From Pezizomycotina sp. ARF18 (taxonomy: Eukaryota > Ascomycota): DNA of 64,000 nt. Location: assembly GCA_002224055.1 (NCBI GenBank), contig AZLU01000076.1:113965-177964 (forward strand), written 5' to 3'. The notes under the pieces are model-generated. The model saw nothing but the letters and a program-made list of their open reading frames with translations. It had not been told where the DNA came from and made no database searches. Below, one piece after another: positions 22,618-34,315 of this stretch (within the stretch, counting starts at the first letter, position 1; each line of letters opens with the position of its first letter). The position numbers and the translations under genes were made by a program.

Positions 22618-23945
22618 TGCAGGTCCTTTGAGATTGCTACGAATGTACAATAAGAGCTGCGTGGGCGGTTATAAGGCTAAGTCGACCGAATGGGAGCTAT
22701 GAGCTCGGTCTGTTGGAGGGATTGGTGAAGTCCACGAAGAGATACGATTACTGCAGAGAACCTAACTAGCGAGAATGAGACGAGTAGAATAGAACAGATA
22801 GATACATGGGTATTTATTTGTCATTCTTCACTTAATGTTTCTGCCTTTTTCGAGGAGAGGATTCAGAGTTTAAAGTTTTTCGTTGCCACATTTCGGTATA
22901 GCAACTCAGATTTCAGCGAAGATTTTTAATGGTCTCGGATCGTTAAGCAATCTCGAAGAGGCATTGGAGCCTTGGCAATAAGGACTTTAACCTAAGCATG
23001 CGCTGTCTTCTATTTCTCCAGCCCGAGCATTTAAACATATTCAGATTCAACTCGGTAGCCTATGAACTTAATTTCAGAGAAGGTTTTATAACGTGGAAAC
23101 TCAATCTATTGTCTCGGATCGAGAAAAACCCCTCACTATTATGTTGAGGGCCGTGAAATCTCGAGACCAGATTCTGGGATCAGCGCAGCCGATGGCCGTG
23201 GACTCGAGGCACGACATTTCCTAGGTATATATCGGCTAAGTGGATGTTTTTTCTGCAGAGTGCGTTAAATAATACACGAGTGCCCCACCAGGAACCCTTG
23301 CATGGTTGACATGCAGTCGTTGACTGACCTCGCTTATCAAGTCTCGGTTCATCGATCTCAGCCGATGGGTACAGGTCATTCATGGCACATGTTGATCGAT
23401 ACAAGAGCTAGATATCTGAGATAGGACTCTGGCGATCCGATGTCTTGATCTCCAGGCTCCTTTATTACGACCTAGCCAGGAAATGACACCGGGAGAAATC
23501 GATTACACGACAATGCATTAACTCCAAAGCTCGTGAAGAACCGGAGAACTCTCACAAGGGCTACTGCTAAATTTATGTACTAAGCTGAGTTATATACAAT
23601 GATCTATGACTTCACTAGTAAAGAGGCATATTAGAAGAAAAGCGCCGGCGATCTCGAATGAAAGGGCGTTATCAATAACTACAGGAAAAGGTTCTCATAG
23701 CAAGGCTAGAAGTGAAGAAGGATTTGCAGCCCCGTGCCGTGGGAACCATAACGGAAATCTAAAACTCGATGTGATATAACAAGGCCCCAAATATTGCAAT
23801 TACAAGCAATCTGCGACCGAAATTTCGTAAGATTCTAGCAATGATAACATAGAGGCTTTAGGCTTCGCTGTTAGGCAAGTCCGGCAGATTGAAACGGCAG
23901 ATATAAAACCGGGTATCTGCAGTACTGGGACTGTGAATGTGTAAT
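22618..23945. other. Intergenic region
   Basis: I see no supported gene. It would contain the promoter of the phosphate permease; I see no clear TATA box or regulatory element there. Confidence 0.45.
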
Positions 23946-25440
23946 TCAACTAACCTTACTTAATTCAGATCTCAGCAGGGCTCCCCGGTGTCCCGAATCG
24001 TCCCTCTCCGACATCCTCCGGTCTATCGAATCCGACGGTACCGCCCTATTATGGTTCGCAACCACCCCCGGTAATCCTCCCGAATGTCTGTTCATAATAC
24101 TCTGAACGTACCTCTCCTTCTCAGCTTCCGTCACGGGAATAATAATCGTGTTTCTGGCAATTCATCACCCGATCTTGATCAGTATGCCCAGTGCGTTCGC
24201 AGAGAAGTTCCTGTTCAGCGCGATCTGCGCGCCGGAGGCCGTGAGGTATTGCTGGAAAGACGGTCCGTCCACGCGAGCTGCTGGCGTCGTTTCTCCTTGC
24301 GGTGGTAGAGGAATACGAGGTAGGCGAGGAGGATAATTATGGCAAGGATGGCGACGCCGCCAATGGCTATACCAGCTATGGCTCCGGCGTTAATGCTGAG
24401 TGCGAAGTGGCCGAGGATCTGGACGCACCGGCGGGGAGAGCAGTCGGTGTTTCCGTTTTCGTTGTGGTTGTGGTCGTAGGTTGTGATCCCCAACCACCGC
24501 CCCAGTGACCACCGTGGCCATGAGGCGGCCAGGGTGGTGGTCCGTCAATCACCCCCATGGTCACCATGGCTAGGGTGAGACTGTCCCGGAAGAACAACAA
24601 ACGGAGCGGCTAGTGATCGGTTGCGGTAAGCGTCTATTGTATGGTCGAGTTTCTGTTGGTGATCGGATCAATACAGACATCGTCAAGCGGTTAGACGAAA
24701 AGACTATGTTCCAGTATGATCTAGGAGGTCGAACTTACGGGTTGATTATCATGACCATCGCTTGTTGATTACACGCGTCAAGGATCCACTATATATCAGT
24801 CTCGGTCCGCGTCTTTGATGCTGACCTGGTATAGGCATTTGAGCCTATAACAACAGGTTCATTAGGAGAGTTCCGTTGGAAGCAATCTCGGGATATGAGA
24901 ACTCCATCTGGCAAAACCCGACGAGACAGGCTTCCATCCAGAACCATATCTCTCCCCTTTGTCTTGAGGAATTGTGTCTTCGTATGGTATACATGGGAAT
25001 CCCAGGATGAACGAACGAATCGAGTAGTTTGTGGGGAAGAATTCGAAAATCTACATCTCAAGTAAGCCTTGAGCGCGTGAAACGTGGTTGTAGAGCCAGA
25101 GCTATACTTACAGACTACGTCGCCAATATCGCTTGAACTACCTCAGGATCGAACTTGAACGGTGTCTATAATATTTTTCTGGTTAGTGATGCCCGGTGCA
25201 TGAGGATATGAGCGACTAACCTTTCCCACGGTGACCGTGTGGGTTGCAGCAGCGCCTTGTTGCGACGGAACGCCTTCAAGGTTGACGGCGGTAGGTGTAG
25301 GCGTAGGACCAAGGCCATCGTGACCCAGTGAGGTCGTCGTTCCTGTCGTCGGTATGAAAAAGGACATGAAGTTGAACTCGGTGAAGCAGCTGGTGAGGGT
25401 GATAGAGGTGGTATTATCGGTGTCATGTCGTGAATCGCAT
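23946..25440 (-). CDS. Cupredoxin-like extracellular domain protein with one TM segment
   Basis: Start MRFTT at 25440, then a Ser/Pro/Thr-rich stretch with several reading-frame slips. The cupredoxin part begins THTVTVGK. Intron 1 (25220-25166, 55 nt) splices in frame to TPFKFDPEVVQA, then after one missing base DIGDVVC. A second intron starts at GTAAGT right after. The next exon reads FEFFPTNYSI, PCIPYEDTIPQDKGERYG and WKPVSS, typical of fungal extracellular serine-rich cupredoxin proteins. AMVMIINP precedes a third GTAAGT donor. Next come Gly/His/Pro-rich and Thr-rich linkers, a transmembrane helix (AIAGIAIGGVAILAIIILLA), a basic stop-transfer (HRKEKRRQQ) and a cytoplasmic tail ending at 23946. 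Two positions usually occupied by His ligands are not His (TNYSI rather than TNHSV; ACNQQAM rather than HC..GM). Likely a cell-surface protein of unknown function. Confidence 0.75.
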
Positions 25441-26746
25441 TTGGCGACGGGCTGCCAAACGTGACGTGAAAACACGGAGGAGCGGAGAAATTATGGGCTG
25501 AGAAGGTTGGATTTCTTAATTTATGTTTGTTTACATCTCTTTCATGCGAATGCTAGGATTAGAGGGGACAAAAACAATCATAGCTAGAGGCACGTTGCCC
25601 CTTTTCCAATCAAGGTGAGCTATGCATATCGCCGCAGTGCGTTTCCAACCGCCATAGAATCTTCAATTTAGAATGCATACACGCGTGCTTAATTGTTATA
25701 TTATCCAAGATTAGATATATCGCAGAATAGCGGGATCGAGACCTAACTCTGAATATCTTCATAACTCCTCGCCACCTCTCTCTAGCAGGACATCACCGCT
25801 TATTGGTTCCCAGCAACAACACCTTTCTTCAACCCTGGTTTGTTAATTTCGTCTAAGCAACCGTGAATAGCATTATTCTGATATAATATAGGACGAACGT
25901 TCACACTCGCCGACGTCTATTGGTTAGCGGACCCTCTATCCGAACGTCTAACCAAGCTTCGTGATCCTCGATACGAATCTTGACAAACGCATTCGACGAA
26001 ACGTGAAATGGACATATCGTCGTTATTTCCCACGAAACGCCGCCCTATGATATTCTCATTTCGGCGAGGCGGCGGCCGTATGCAGTATAACATTACCTAA
26101 TTTAGGCACAAAAATAACGGTTGCTCAACTTTCCGAAATATTCTTAGGGCATCCTGCATGGTGGCGAGTGGAGGTTAGTTTGCCACAGCGCTGATATCGT
26201 CCAACCATTGTTGCGCGGGATATCACACCTCATTAGTAAGCCGCTAAGTACTGGATTGATGTGCATGAGAGAATTTAAGAAACTCTACAAATGCGTAGGT
26301 TGTTAGTGGAATGTTCTGAAATAGGGCTTAAATTTCAGTTTTGATCGTAGGCCCGGTGATATTAGAATGAAGAAATAATGAGTCTCTTGGGTAAACAATA
26401 TGAATAAATCGATATACGTATAAACGCCTCCAAGGGATGGTCAGAATTCATAGCCTTAGCGGCCGTATCGTTTGATATGCATTCAGAAGGTATCTTTGCT
26501 GTATACAATCATAGACGGATGAGGAACGCCGGCCGGGCGGCGTTCCGGAATACTACAGGCGGTCTTTTGTCGCTCCCGTTACCGAGTAAAATAGGTGCAA
26601 CTCAGCCGGGGATGAAACAAACTTCCCGCTTCCCCGATGACCATTCTAAGACCGAAACGGTGGCATTTCATCCGATCTCCTGAAAAACTTTCATCTCTAT
26701 CGTCCTCTTCATTTCATCTCTTAGAACAACATTAAACGACTACACA
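25441..26746. other. Intergenic region
   Basis: No supported gene. The last ~70 bp before 26747 are CT-rich, as expected of the promoter and leader of the next gene. An open plus frame at 26477-26683 has no features. Confidence 0.45.
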
Positions 26747-28300
26747 ATGTCTCCGAAATCTTCGTCGTACATAACGGCGTGAAGTTCACGTACAACGACT
26801 ACGGCTTCAACACAAGGACCAATCGTCGCCGCCGATCTCTCAGATTATCTCCCCGAGCCCCCACAGTTCTACAAGAACGCAAACCGAAGAAAGTCGCGAA
26901 ATGGAGGTTGCGCAAGAAGGGTATGCCACAAACTGGTGGAGCGCCCAGTGCGCCTTCAGGGGTTTACCATCTAAGGGCAAAATCTCGGAATTGAAGGAGC
27001 GTCTGCAAGGGCTATTCGAAGGTCATGTTACCGGAGATCATCCAACTACAGAAAAAACTCGTCGCGGAATATAAATAAAGGAAATGGCTAGAAAAGCGAA
27101 AGAGGAGAAATCGAACAATTTCGGCGGCGGAAACGAAGAGAATATGGCTGAAGAACGGCTGAAGGACATGTTTTTCTCGAAATCTGGTGGAAAACCGGAC
27201 GTCATTGTTATGAAGACGGGCTGGGAGGGTGTACTTGAGTCGCGAACAGAGTCGGGCTTTACGCGTCTTACATGCGAGCCCCTGATGTTCATATTTTTAG
27301 TTTCGACCCCGCTGGGTCGTAGTCGGCAGGAGCATAAAAGCCGTAACGGAACAAAATCAAGTCGATTCAGCAACAAGCCAATGAAGAAAGGATCGCCCGC
27401 GAAAAGGCGGAAGAAGTCAGAGCGGCCGCGGCGGCGAAAGCGGAGCGGGAAGCTTACGAAAAGAAAATCGCTGATGTCGCCAAGCGTTCCTCTCAGGGTG
27501 GCGGGTGGGACGTTACCGGAACATACAAGATCACCTGCCCGGCTATTGCGAAAGAGTGGCCCAGCGATTGTGAGAGATGGAACTCAAGATCTACCGGAAG
27601 ACCAAAAGGGGAGTTACGCAAATGTTTGCTAGTTTCGACTTCGGCATGATGACTGGGTGGTTCAGATTCGTCGATCCTGCCGGCCCTCCCACAGACAAAC
27701 AGATTCAAGCCGCGACGGCAGCGGACCTGAAGAAGAAAGGAAAAAATCAAGATTCCGAAGATTTTCAGGATTATTACGATGACTACGACACTTTTTTCCG
27801 AAAGCGAGTATGACTCCGAAGGAGAGAAAATTTCGAAGAAGAACAGACCGGATGTCAATAGGCCGTTCTATTTTCGGCCTCAGAGTAAACCCTCACCGAA
27901 AGTCCCACGTGGAGTTACAGCTGGCGAGGCGAGGAGACTGGCGAAGGAGAAATTCAGCTTGACGAGGATGAAAGGCTTATTCTATTACCTTCAACGGCCC
28001 GGGCGGCTCTATGATCTCGGGAAGCTTCGATCTAGTATCACAGGTCACTGCAATTTTACTGGCGTCAAGATCGAAGTCATGCATCCAGACGCTGCCAAGC
28101 GCGTCTCAATTACCACCGAATGGAGAAACCGCAGCGAAGCGGCCTATGAACGTGCAAGGGTGGGACGATGGACGGGCGGTATGGTTACTGAGAGTGACGT
28201 CGGCTTAAGCTATTCGAGGGCTTCAATTTTTGAATATAAGATTCTTGTAATTAATACTATTCCATTCTTTCATAGCAGTGCATCCATTCGTCTAATATAA
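26747..28300 (+). CDS. Fungal protein with SAP-like N-terminus, coiled coil and C-terminal beta-type domain; frameshifted
   Basis: Start MSPKSSSYIT at 26747. Protein-like segments follow in alternating frames. EGYATNWWSAQCAFRGLPSK with GKISELKERLQ resembles a SAP-type DNA-binding helix-turn-helix. A long charged stretch is probably coiled coil (KEMARKAKEEK, then AEEVRAAAAAKAEREAYEKK). The C-terminal domain opens WDVTGTYKITCPAIAKEWPS, continues KIYRKTKRGVTQMFASFDFG and MMTGWFRFVDP, has an acidic DSEDFQDYYDDYD insert, and ends with LRSSITGHCNFTGVKIEV. I know this C-terminal pattern as a recurrent uncharacterised fungal domain; its function is unknown to me. The last ~25 residues before the stop at 28300 look untranslated-like, so the true stop may lie earlier, near 28230, in another frame. 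At least four slips. Confidence 0.65.
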
Positions 28301-29983
28301 GGATTGGTACTGATAAGTTTCAAGTTGAATCTGCATATCTTCTATCTGATTTGTTAAAGCCAACGAGGCTGCATGTCCAGGTCCACGCAACTGCATCGAG
28401 AGAATTGTGTGACCAAGATTCATATTCATCGGCTCAGTGGTAACTAGAATAACTCTCCTCTTCTATTACGTTGAGGCAGAAGTGCGGGGCGAGCTCCGCA
28501 GAACAATGTTGAAATCCCTGTTAAGGCAGAGTCTCGAAGGAGGCGCTACTATAGTTGTAATTCTTGTCATATTCATTGATCAGTTTACGGGGAAATCGAG
28601 TTCAGCACTAGCTAAGCCTTTCACTGTTTCCAAATATGAGTCTTTGTTTCAATGAACTCATGTAAAAAAGCGCTCTTTTTTTTTTTTTTTTTTTTGAGGG
28701 GGGCAAGCATCGGGTCTTCATCCAGTAGACGAAGGTTTCCGCTTCCCACCTGGCAAGAAAGAAGGTGAGAGGTCTCAAGTTCTACTGAGATCGACTGCAG
28801 ACTGATATTCCAGCAAAGGAAATGTTACGAGCATCGCGGCCTTCAAGAGCTGGGCGCAGCTCAGAGATTCACTAAGTTGTAGTAGCATGTCCCGGACAGT
28901 ACAAGATACGAAGGAATTCTCCTATATCCACCTCAAACTTTCTCCACGTCTTGGAAGAAAAGCAACGTAGGAACCTGGAATAATGGCCCTTTAGATGCTT
29001 TTGTTCGATTTGCCTGTAATCTGAGGCTTCCATTATGTGCGACGCCCGGATATTAAATTGTTCAAGCACTTAATGTTTTATATAAATCATCGTATATCTT
29101 AGCAGCTGCGTCCGGTGACTATATTCCAGAAGTAAAGCGATTGAATACCAAGCCTTAAACCTTGTAAACACGTTTTATCCTCGCAGATTGCCTGTTGCCT
29201 GGTTATAGTGGTTTGCGCTATCGATTATGGACACCTCCAGCCGTTTTCGAACGGTTCCACGAGATGCTAATTCAACTAACAATCATGCTCCACTAACGCC
29301 ATAGCCATCATCTTAATGCAAACCCCCCTCGCAAGCGCAAGGGGAAGAAGCCAATCTCAACGGCAGAGCCACTGTCTCATTAGAATATTCCAGAGAAATA
29401 CTTTTCCAGAAGAAACTTCTCTATCCTTCTCAAATTAGCGAGGTTCTGGAAAATTGCTGTTTCCTGCCTCCGTCGATCCTCGCTACCTACCGAATGCAGA
29501 TCTTGCATATTAGCAGATAATAAAAAACGCAACCTTACACAAGACAGAACATGCTTGGCTTGGCTTTGCATGAATCCCAACACAAAGAGACAAGTGGCTA
29601 CGACGAGCTATCTTGGCCAATAGTAGGAGGAGATTCTTCCAGGTGCTATATTCCCGGATAACTGTTTCTGAACATCACGATTTCCCACTATCCCTCAGCC
29701 CGCCAAAACTTGGCAGGCATAAACGTTATTTTAGGGCTACTGTAGAGCTCCTAACAAATCGGAAACTATCCCTGTAGAAATCAAGCTTGCTTTGAAAATT
29801 GGGAACAAAGTAGGAAAGAACGATGACGATGCTGTTCTATCGGAGAATTAGCACCGACAGATCCTTAACCGCTATTCTAAAGCTTAATATTAGCTTAAGA
29901 TTGGCTTAAGCACCACGTAATATAGAGACTAGTTTCTCAATCGAAGGGACTAGACTGGAGAAGCCTTCAGAGGAAGATTGCAT
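28301..29983. other. Intergenic region
   Basis: No supported gene. Contains a 20-base T run at 28676-28695. Short open frames (60-72 codons) have no motifs. Confidence 0.45.
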
Positions 29984-29993
29984 TATATATAAT
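29984..29993 (+). promoter_or_regulatory. Possible TATA box
   Basis: TATATATAAT about 150 bp before the ATG at 30137 of the VWA7-like gene. Confidence 0.3.
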
Positions 29994-30136
29994 CTCTCGC
30001 AATTGCCTCAGTGGAGAATAAACAGGTTGCGAAGGGTCCCGCTGATCATGAGCTATTTCTCTCTTTTGCTCCCATTCGAGGCCGAAAACAGAACCTTCTC
30101 CAATACCTCCAGCTCTTCTCTTTCTCGCAAACAGCA

Positions 30137-32290
30137 ATGGCGAACCCACGCTCTTTACTCATATGCCTCTCCGTAGCCATCGCCGCCCCCGCGGCGGCGT
30201 TCATGCCGACGAAGCAGTTCGATCTCATGGTTTCATGGGCTACTCCCACTCGCAGATCACGCACGATGCCCTCCGCGACCTCACGCGCGAGATATACGGC
30301 GAGTACCAAACGCACATGATGCACCAGTCCCGGCGCGAAATAGCGCACGCGAACGCCGAAGTCGACCACGACTTCCACACTTCTCAAAAGCACTTCGACG
30401 GTGAATCCCTACCGGAAGGTCAACAGCGTATTTTCATGCTCCGTACGCAAGCTGTCGATTTACTCAAGCTCGGCGACGTAAAAGGTGCAAGAAGTCTGTT
30501 GGGGCAGTGTACGCACACCCTGCAGGATTTTACTCTCATAGTAATTGGATCGAGAACGGGAATCATCAGCCGCACCCGGAGATCGCGAGGCCGTTCATTA
30601 TTCCGAGGCTACCGGCGGATTTTGCGACGTGTCAGCAATGTGAGAAGATTGAGCATAAGTTGTTTTCGAAGCGCACTGTCCGGATTGTGATCGAAATCTT
30701 TGATTACGCCGGAGATGGGGTATGTTACTACTGGCTACTACTCTTCGGAGACGAGGATCAAGCCGGGGCCGTGGAAGTGTAGTCATGGCGGGGAGTTTGA
30801 CAAGTCACATCGGTTAGAGGGCGGGATCAATAAGGATACGGTGAAGTGCCATATGAGCCCGCACTGGAAGCTTCACTGTAAGTATCTGTCGTTCTTTCTT
30901 TTGTCGTCATTCGGAGATGCTAATGATACCAGGGACTGCTATCAACGTCGCCCGCCAGGCTACACGCCAATTCTTCCTGGATCTGTTCAAGGAGTCACCG
31001 CCGACCAGACCGCGCGCTCCTCGGTGCCCTCCCAAGACCGCGATCGCCTACGACGACCCTAACGCCGACAAAGGCGGCGCTATCCGCCTCGCGAAGCAAA
31101 ACGGCTTTACGAACTTGAAAAAGCGCGGAAGCGGAAAATTCGAAATCCCCAACTTCCTCTTCATCAGCACTCCGATTTCCAGCATAAAACTCCCCTCCGA
31201 CATCGTTACTACAACCGACCCCGACGCCTTCGAAAAGGCTATTAATTCCGCTTCTACAAGCCGTATGGCGAAGCGAAATCCAGACGGCGATGCATGACGC
31301 TCGTAATCGACCGCCTCGCGTCCGGTTCGCACTTTATGCTCTTCCGCGATCCGACGCATGCCGGTAATGGACGAGGCCCATGCGACGAGACTGGCGAACC
31401 AGGCTGCCTCTCGAATATTAGGATCTACCCTATTCTGAGAAGCCAACCGCCGCAGACGACATTCTGGCGCAAATCACCGGCGGATCAAAATCCTACCAAG
31501 TTCCTGACCTGCTCGCTCGATCCTGAAAACGGACTCCGTCACTATCTTCTCCTCTAATAAAGCTGGAAAGTATTCCGTCCCATCGACTCCACCGTAACAA
31601 ACCTTATATTCGTCGGCGACGTGGAGTCCATTATCAAACCCGACGGAAGCGCCGCGGATCCCGACGAGGCGTTTACTACCCACAGGACGGAATTGGACCG
31701 TGACATCATCCGGATCTGTCAGCGTCCTCAGGTTCATCACCACTGCGCATCGACGAGGTTTCGAAGTAACGCAGTACGCCGGCCGACCGGGTCACATGGG
31801 ATACTACCCGTCCAATCCCTCCTATCCGGAGTCCACTACACCGCCGTCGGAACGTCGTGGGTGACATATCCAACCCAATCTTTTCTCTGGGAAACATGGG
31901 TTTGGAAATGCTCAAAGCTGAAAATCTAACGGAAGTATACGCCAACGTCACCGTACCAGCTGGCGAACACACGCTCACGATGACGGGTAAGACTCTAAGG
32001 GGTTGAAAGTACAGCGGCAGTGGACTGTTCCGGTCGTCAGTACCGAGCACGTTGTTTCTATCCACGGTATGGTGCTCGTGGACGGGAGCAACGTCGCGAC
32101 GGCGAATGTGCTTGTTCAGGGCAATAGTAGGGAAAGGCCACGTTGGAGCTTAGCGTTAGTAACCCAGCGTATAGATCGTCGGACCGACGAGGAGGTCCGT
32201 CGTTGTTCCCCGGGACACGTAGTTGAAGTCCCGTCAAGGTTCAGCTACCGAAAGCGTCGAGCGGCAGCGCTGTGCTCGGTGCTTCGCTGA
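30137..32290 (+). CDS. VWA7-like secreted protein (von Willebrand factor A domain-containing 7 family), frameshifted
   Basis: The ATG at 30137 opens a signal peptide (MANPRSLLICLSVAIAAPAAA). The N-terminal domain characteristic of VWA7 proteins follows: HGFMGYSHSQITHDALRDLT, EVDHDFHTSQKHFDGE, RSLLGQCTHTLQDF joined by one missing base to YSHSNWIENGN, then CQQCEKIEHKLF. Next TSGYYSS-like sequence, KPGPWKCSHGGEFDKSHRL, then an intron at 30878-30932 (GTAAGT...AG, branch TGCTAATGA) spliced in frame to TAINVARQATRQFFLDLF. A region corresponding to the VWA domain reads NFLFISTPISSIKLPSDIVT and TTTDPDAFEKAINSAS, but the expected DTTGSM metal-site motif is not visible. Beta-rich repeats follow (GKYSVPIDSTVTNLIFVGDV; YAGRPGHMGYYPS; ANVTVPAGEHTLTMTG). 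The end is uncertain: 32290 in one frame, slightly further in others. At least six slips. The fungal role is unknown. Confidence 0.75.
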
Positions 32291-32714
32291 CGTTCGGTGG
32301 TTGAAACGGTTGTTGGTAGCAGACTGCTGCCGCTCGAGGAGTTCGTGTCGCAGCGGCCAGTAGAATACCGATGAGCAAGATCACCATCTTGCATAGGAGA
32401 TATATTATGGCGATTATGCGATTAGAAGGCGACGGCGTTTCTGTTTGAATTTTTTTTCCTTTCGGTTTTCTTTGATTTGAGACAGATAGATATTCATTGT
32501 TATTAAAGATAGAGCGATAGAGTAATATTTAATAAAAGGCATCTCTTCCAAACGGACAGGCTCGCGAGCTCGGATGCAAGTATTTTAGCTCAGGAATATA
32601 CGTGAAGGCAAGCATTCCGCAGACACCCTGATCAGCATGATAATGAGGAAAGCTTCAAACATACACGAATACAGAAAAGAAAATACGTTAAAAACAAAAG
32701 AAGGCATGCATTAA
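32291..32714. other. Convergent intergenic region
   Basis: The 3' regions of the plus-strand VWA7-like gene and the minus-strand gene ending at 32715 meet here; AT-rich, no gene seen. Confidence 0.4.
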
Positions 32715-33900
32715 CTATGAGATTGAATGGGAACCGGGCGGTAACGATCCCTCCCCTTCCTTGTAGAGCTTGATCGCTTGCTGGATGATTATTCCGCGAT
32801 CTTCCATTCGCCTGGCGCACTGGCGGGTACGTCGGAACGCCGTCGATGATCCAGTAGCACTCACTATTGGTCAGGAGGTGCTAGTCGGATGGTGCTTTGC
32901 TTCGGTGCGGACGACGGATTTGCTCGGTTCTGCAACCTGAGGTTCGGACTGCCCTTAGTAAGCCGGGAGAGGGAAGGCGGGAGATAAGGAGCGCAGCGAG
33001 TTCTCCATTCGAAGCTGCGGTAATCGATTTTTTGCCGCAATCGTTCATGCCGGCGTGAACGTCCCAGTTGTCGAGGTCTCCTTGAAAGTACCGTCCTAAG
33101 CTGAGATACAGAAAAGAAAAGAAGGATGAAGGAAGAAGGGAAAATAAGGAAGTAATAAGACGTTGCTGGAGGGCTACTAAATAAGACCACCATAAGGACT
33201 GCGCAAGATACCAAAAGACGATCAAGATGGAACAAAAACGAAAGGAAATGTGCAGCCCAAGGATGCAAAACTGGTAACCTACGGCTACAGGTTCCGTTAT
33301 AGGTTCGGTCTCATCGATTGAAACGGCGTTTTTGAATGTAAAGTGCCGTGACCGCCAGCGACAGGTGAATCCGGCCAAACTCTTCACGCGGAATTGGACC
33401 ACACGGTAAAAGCCTAGTCTTGAGGTTGACCCAACGGGCTTCCGTTCCGGGCAACCATGTTAGTTGCGGTATGAGGAGGGGCTGGGCCTGAGATTAGCCT
33501 GGATCAATAAACTCAGAGGTCCAGGGTTAATCCAAGAAGCGGCTGGGGACTTTAGGATCAAGAATGTCCGAATATCGATTCCCGTTGTGAAAACGGATAT
33601 TTTCGACACCAGAACTATAGCCTACTGTTGAAGGTGTGGCTGGCCTCTCAAGTGAAGCATGCCTGGAAGTGAAGCTGCGCGTTGTTGATTCCAACCTTGA
33701 TGCAATTTCCTTTTTCTTTGCCATTTGCAGCGTCCAATATGAGAACTTACCCTTGCGAGAAGCCGAACGGCTACAACGGCCGGTTTCCCACCCTTCAAGA
33801 CAATTCCTTGGAGAAGTCGCTGGTCGATTGGTACTTGCCTGCCTAAGGGTCACAAGACGAATGATCGCTTATCAACGCGAAGGCGGGGTTTCCTCTGGAG
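32715..33900 (-). CDS. Unrecognised multi-exon protein, frameshifted
   Basis: Strand choice rests on splice signals. A GTAAGT donor at about 33756 follows GGKPAVVAVRLLAR and can splice to VGINNAQLHFQACF. An intron ending GGCTAATCTCAG near 33498 precedes AQPLLIPQLTWLPGTEARW. An intron at 33282-33096 (187 nt, GTAGGT, long pyrimidine tract, TTAG) joins SIDETEPITEPVA to DGTFKETSTTGTFTPA exactly in frame. One missing base later GMNDCGKKSITAASNGELAA continues, then WIIDGVPTYPPVRQ and MEDRGIIIQQAIKLYKEGEG, ending SLPPGSHSIS at TAG 32715-32717. The start is not found; the region upstream of about 33900 turns into T/A-rich leader. The Ser/Thr-rich middle and Cys residues could mean secretion, but no signal peptide is located. 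Family not recognised. Confidence 0.5.
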
Positions 33901-34249
33901 CAAGATGGATAAAGATAGATGAAGGTAGATGAAGATGAATGAAGATGAATCATAAAGATGACCACGAGGAGAACAGTGCAGAGAGTATAAAGGGCACCTC
34001 GTCTCGTCAAAATAGATAATGCAAACGAGGAATTATGACTTACCATCCGTGAATTGATCTTGTACGCTATGGAAGTAGGGGATATATGATATGAATATAA
34101 TATAGATTGAGATGGTTTGAAATGATTTTCATTGCAATAACTTGGTGAAGATATAAAGCGTTGAAGAAATGAATGGTTGGAAACAAAGGTAACAAAGGTT
34201 GGGGTGAAAAGGGGATTATTTTGTAAGGGTAAGGTAAAAGAAAAACGCC

Positions 34250-34315
34250 AAGGATAAATAAATAAATAATAAAAATAAAAAATAAAAATAAAATAATAAA
34301 TAAATAAATATCAAA
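34250..34315. repeat. A-rich microsatellite (AAAT/AAAAT units)
   Basis: Imperfect AAATA and AAAATA units, for example AAATAAATAAATAATAAAA. Confidence 0.75.

Noticed and set aside
28676-28695. T20 run considered as the poly-A tail of a retroposed element on the minus strand
   Set aside because: No adjacent coding relic or target-site duplication could be seen.
33636-33932. Plus-strand frame including MRTYPCEKPNGYNGRFPT as an alternative gene
   Set aside because: It looks protein-like, but the minus strand has three good intron boundaries that keep phase, so the plus reading is taken as a shadow.
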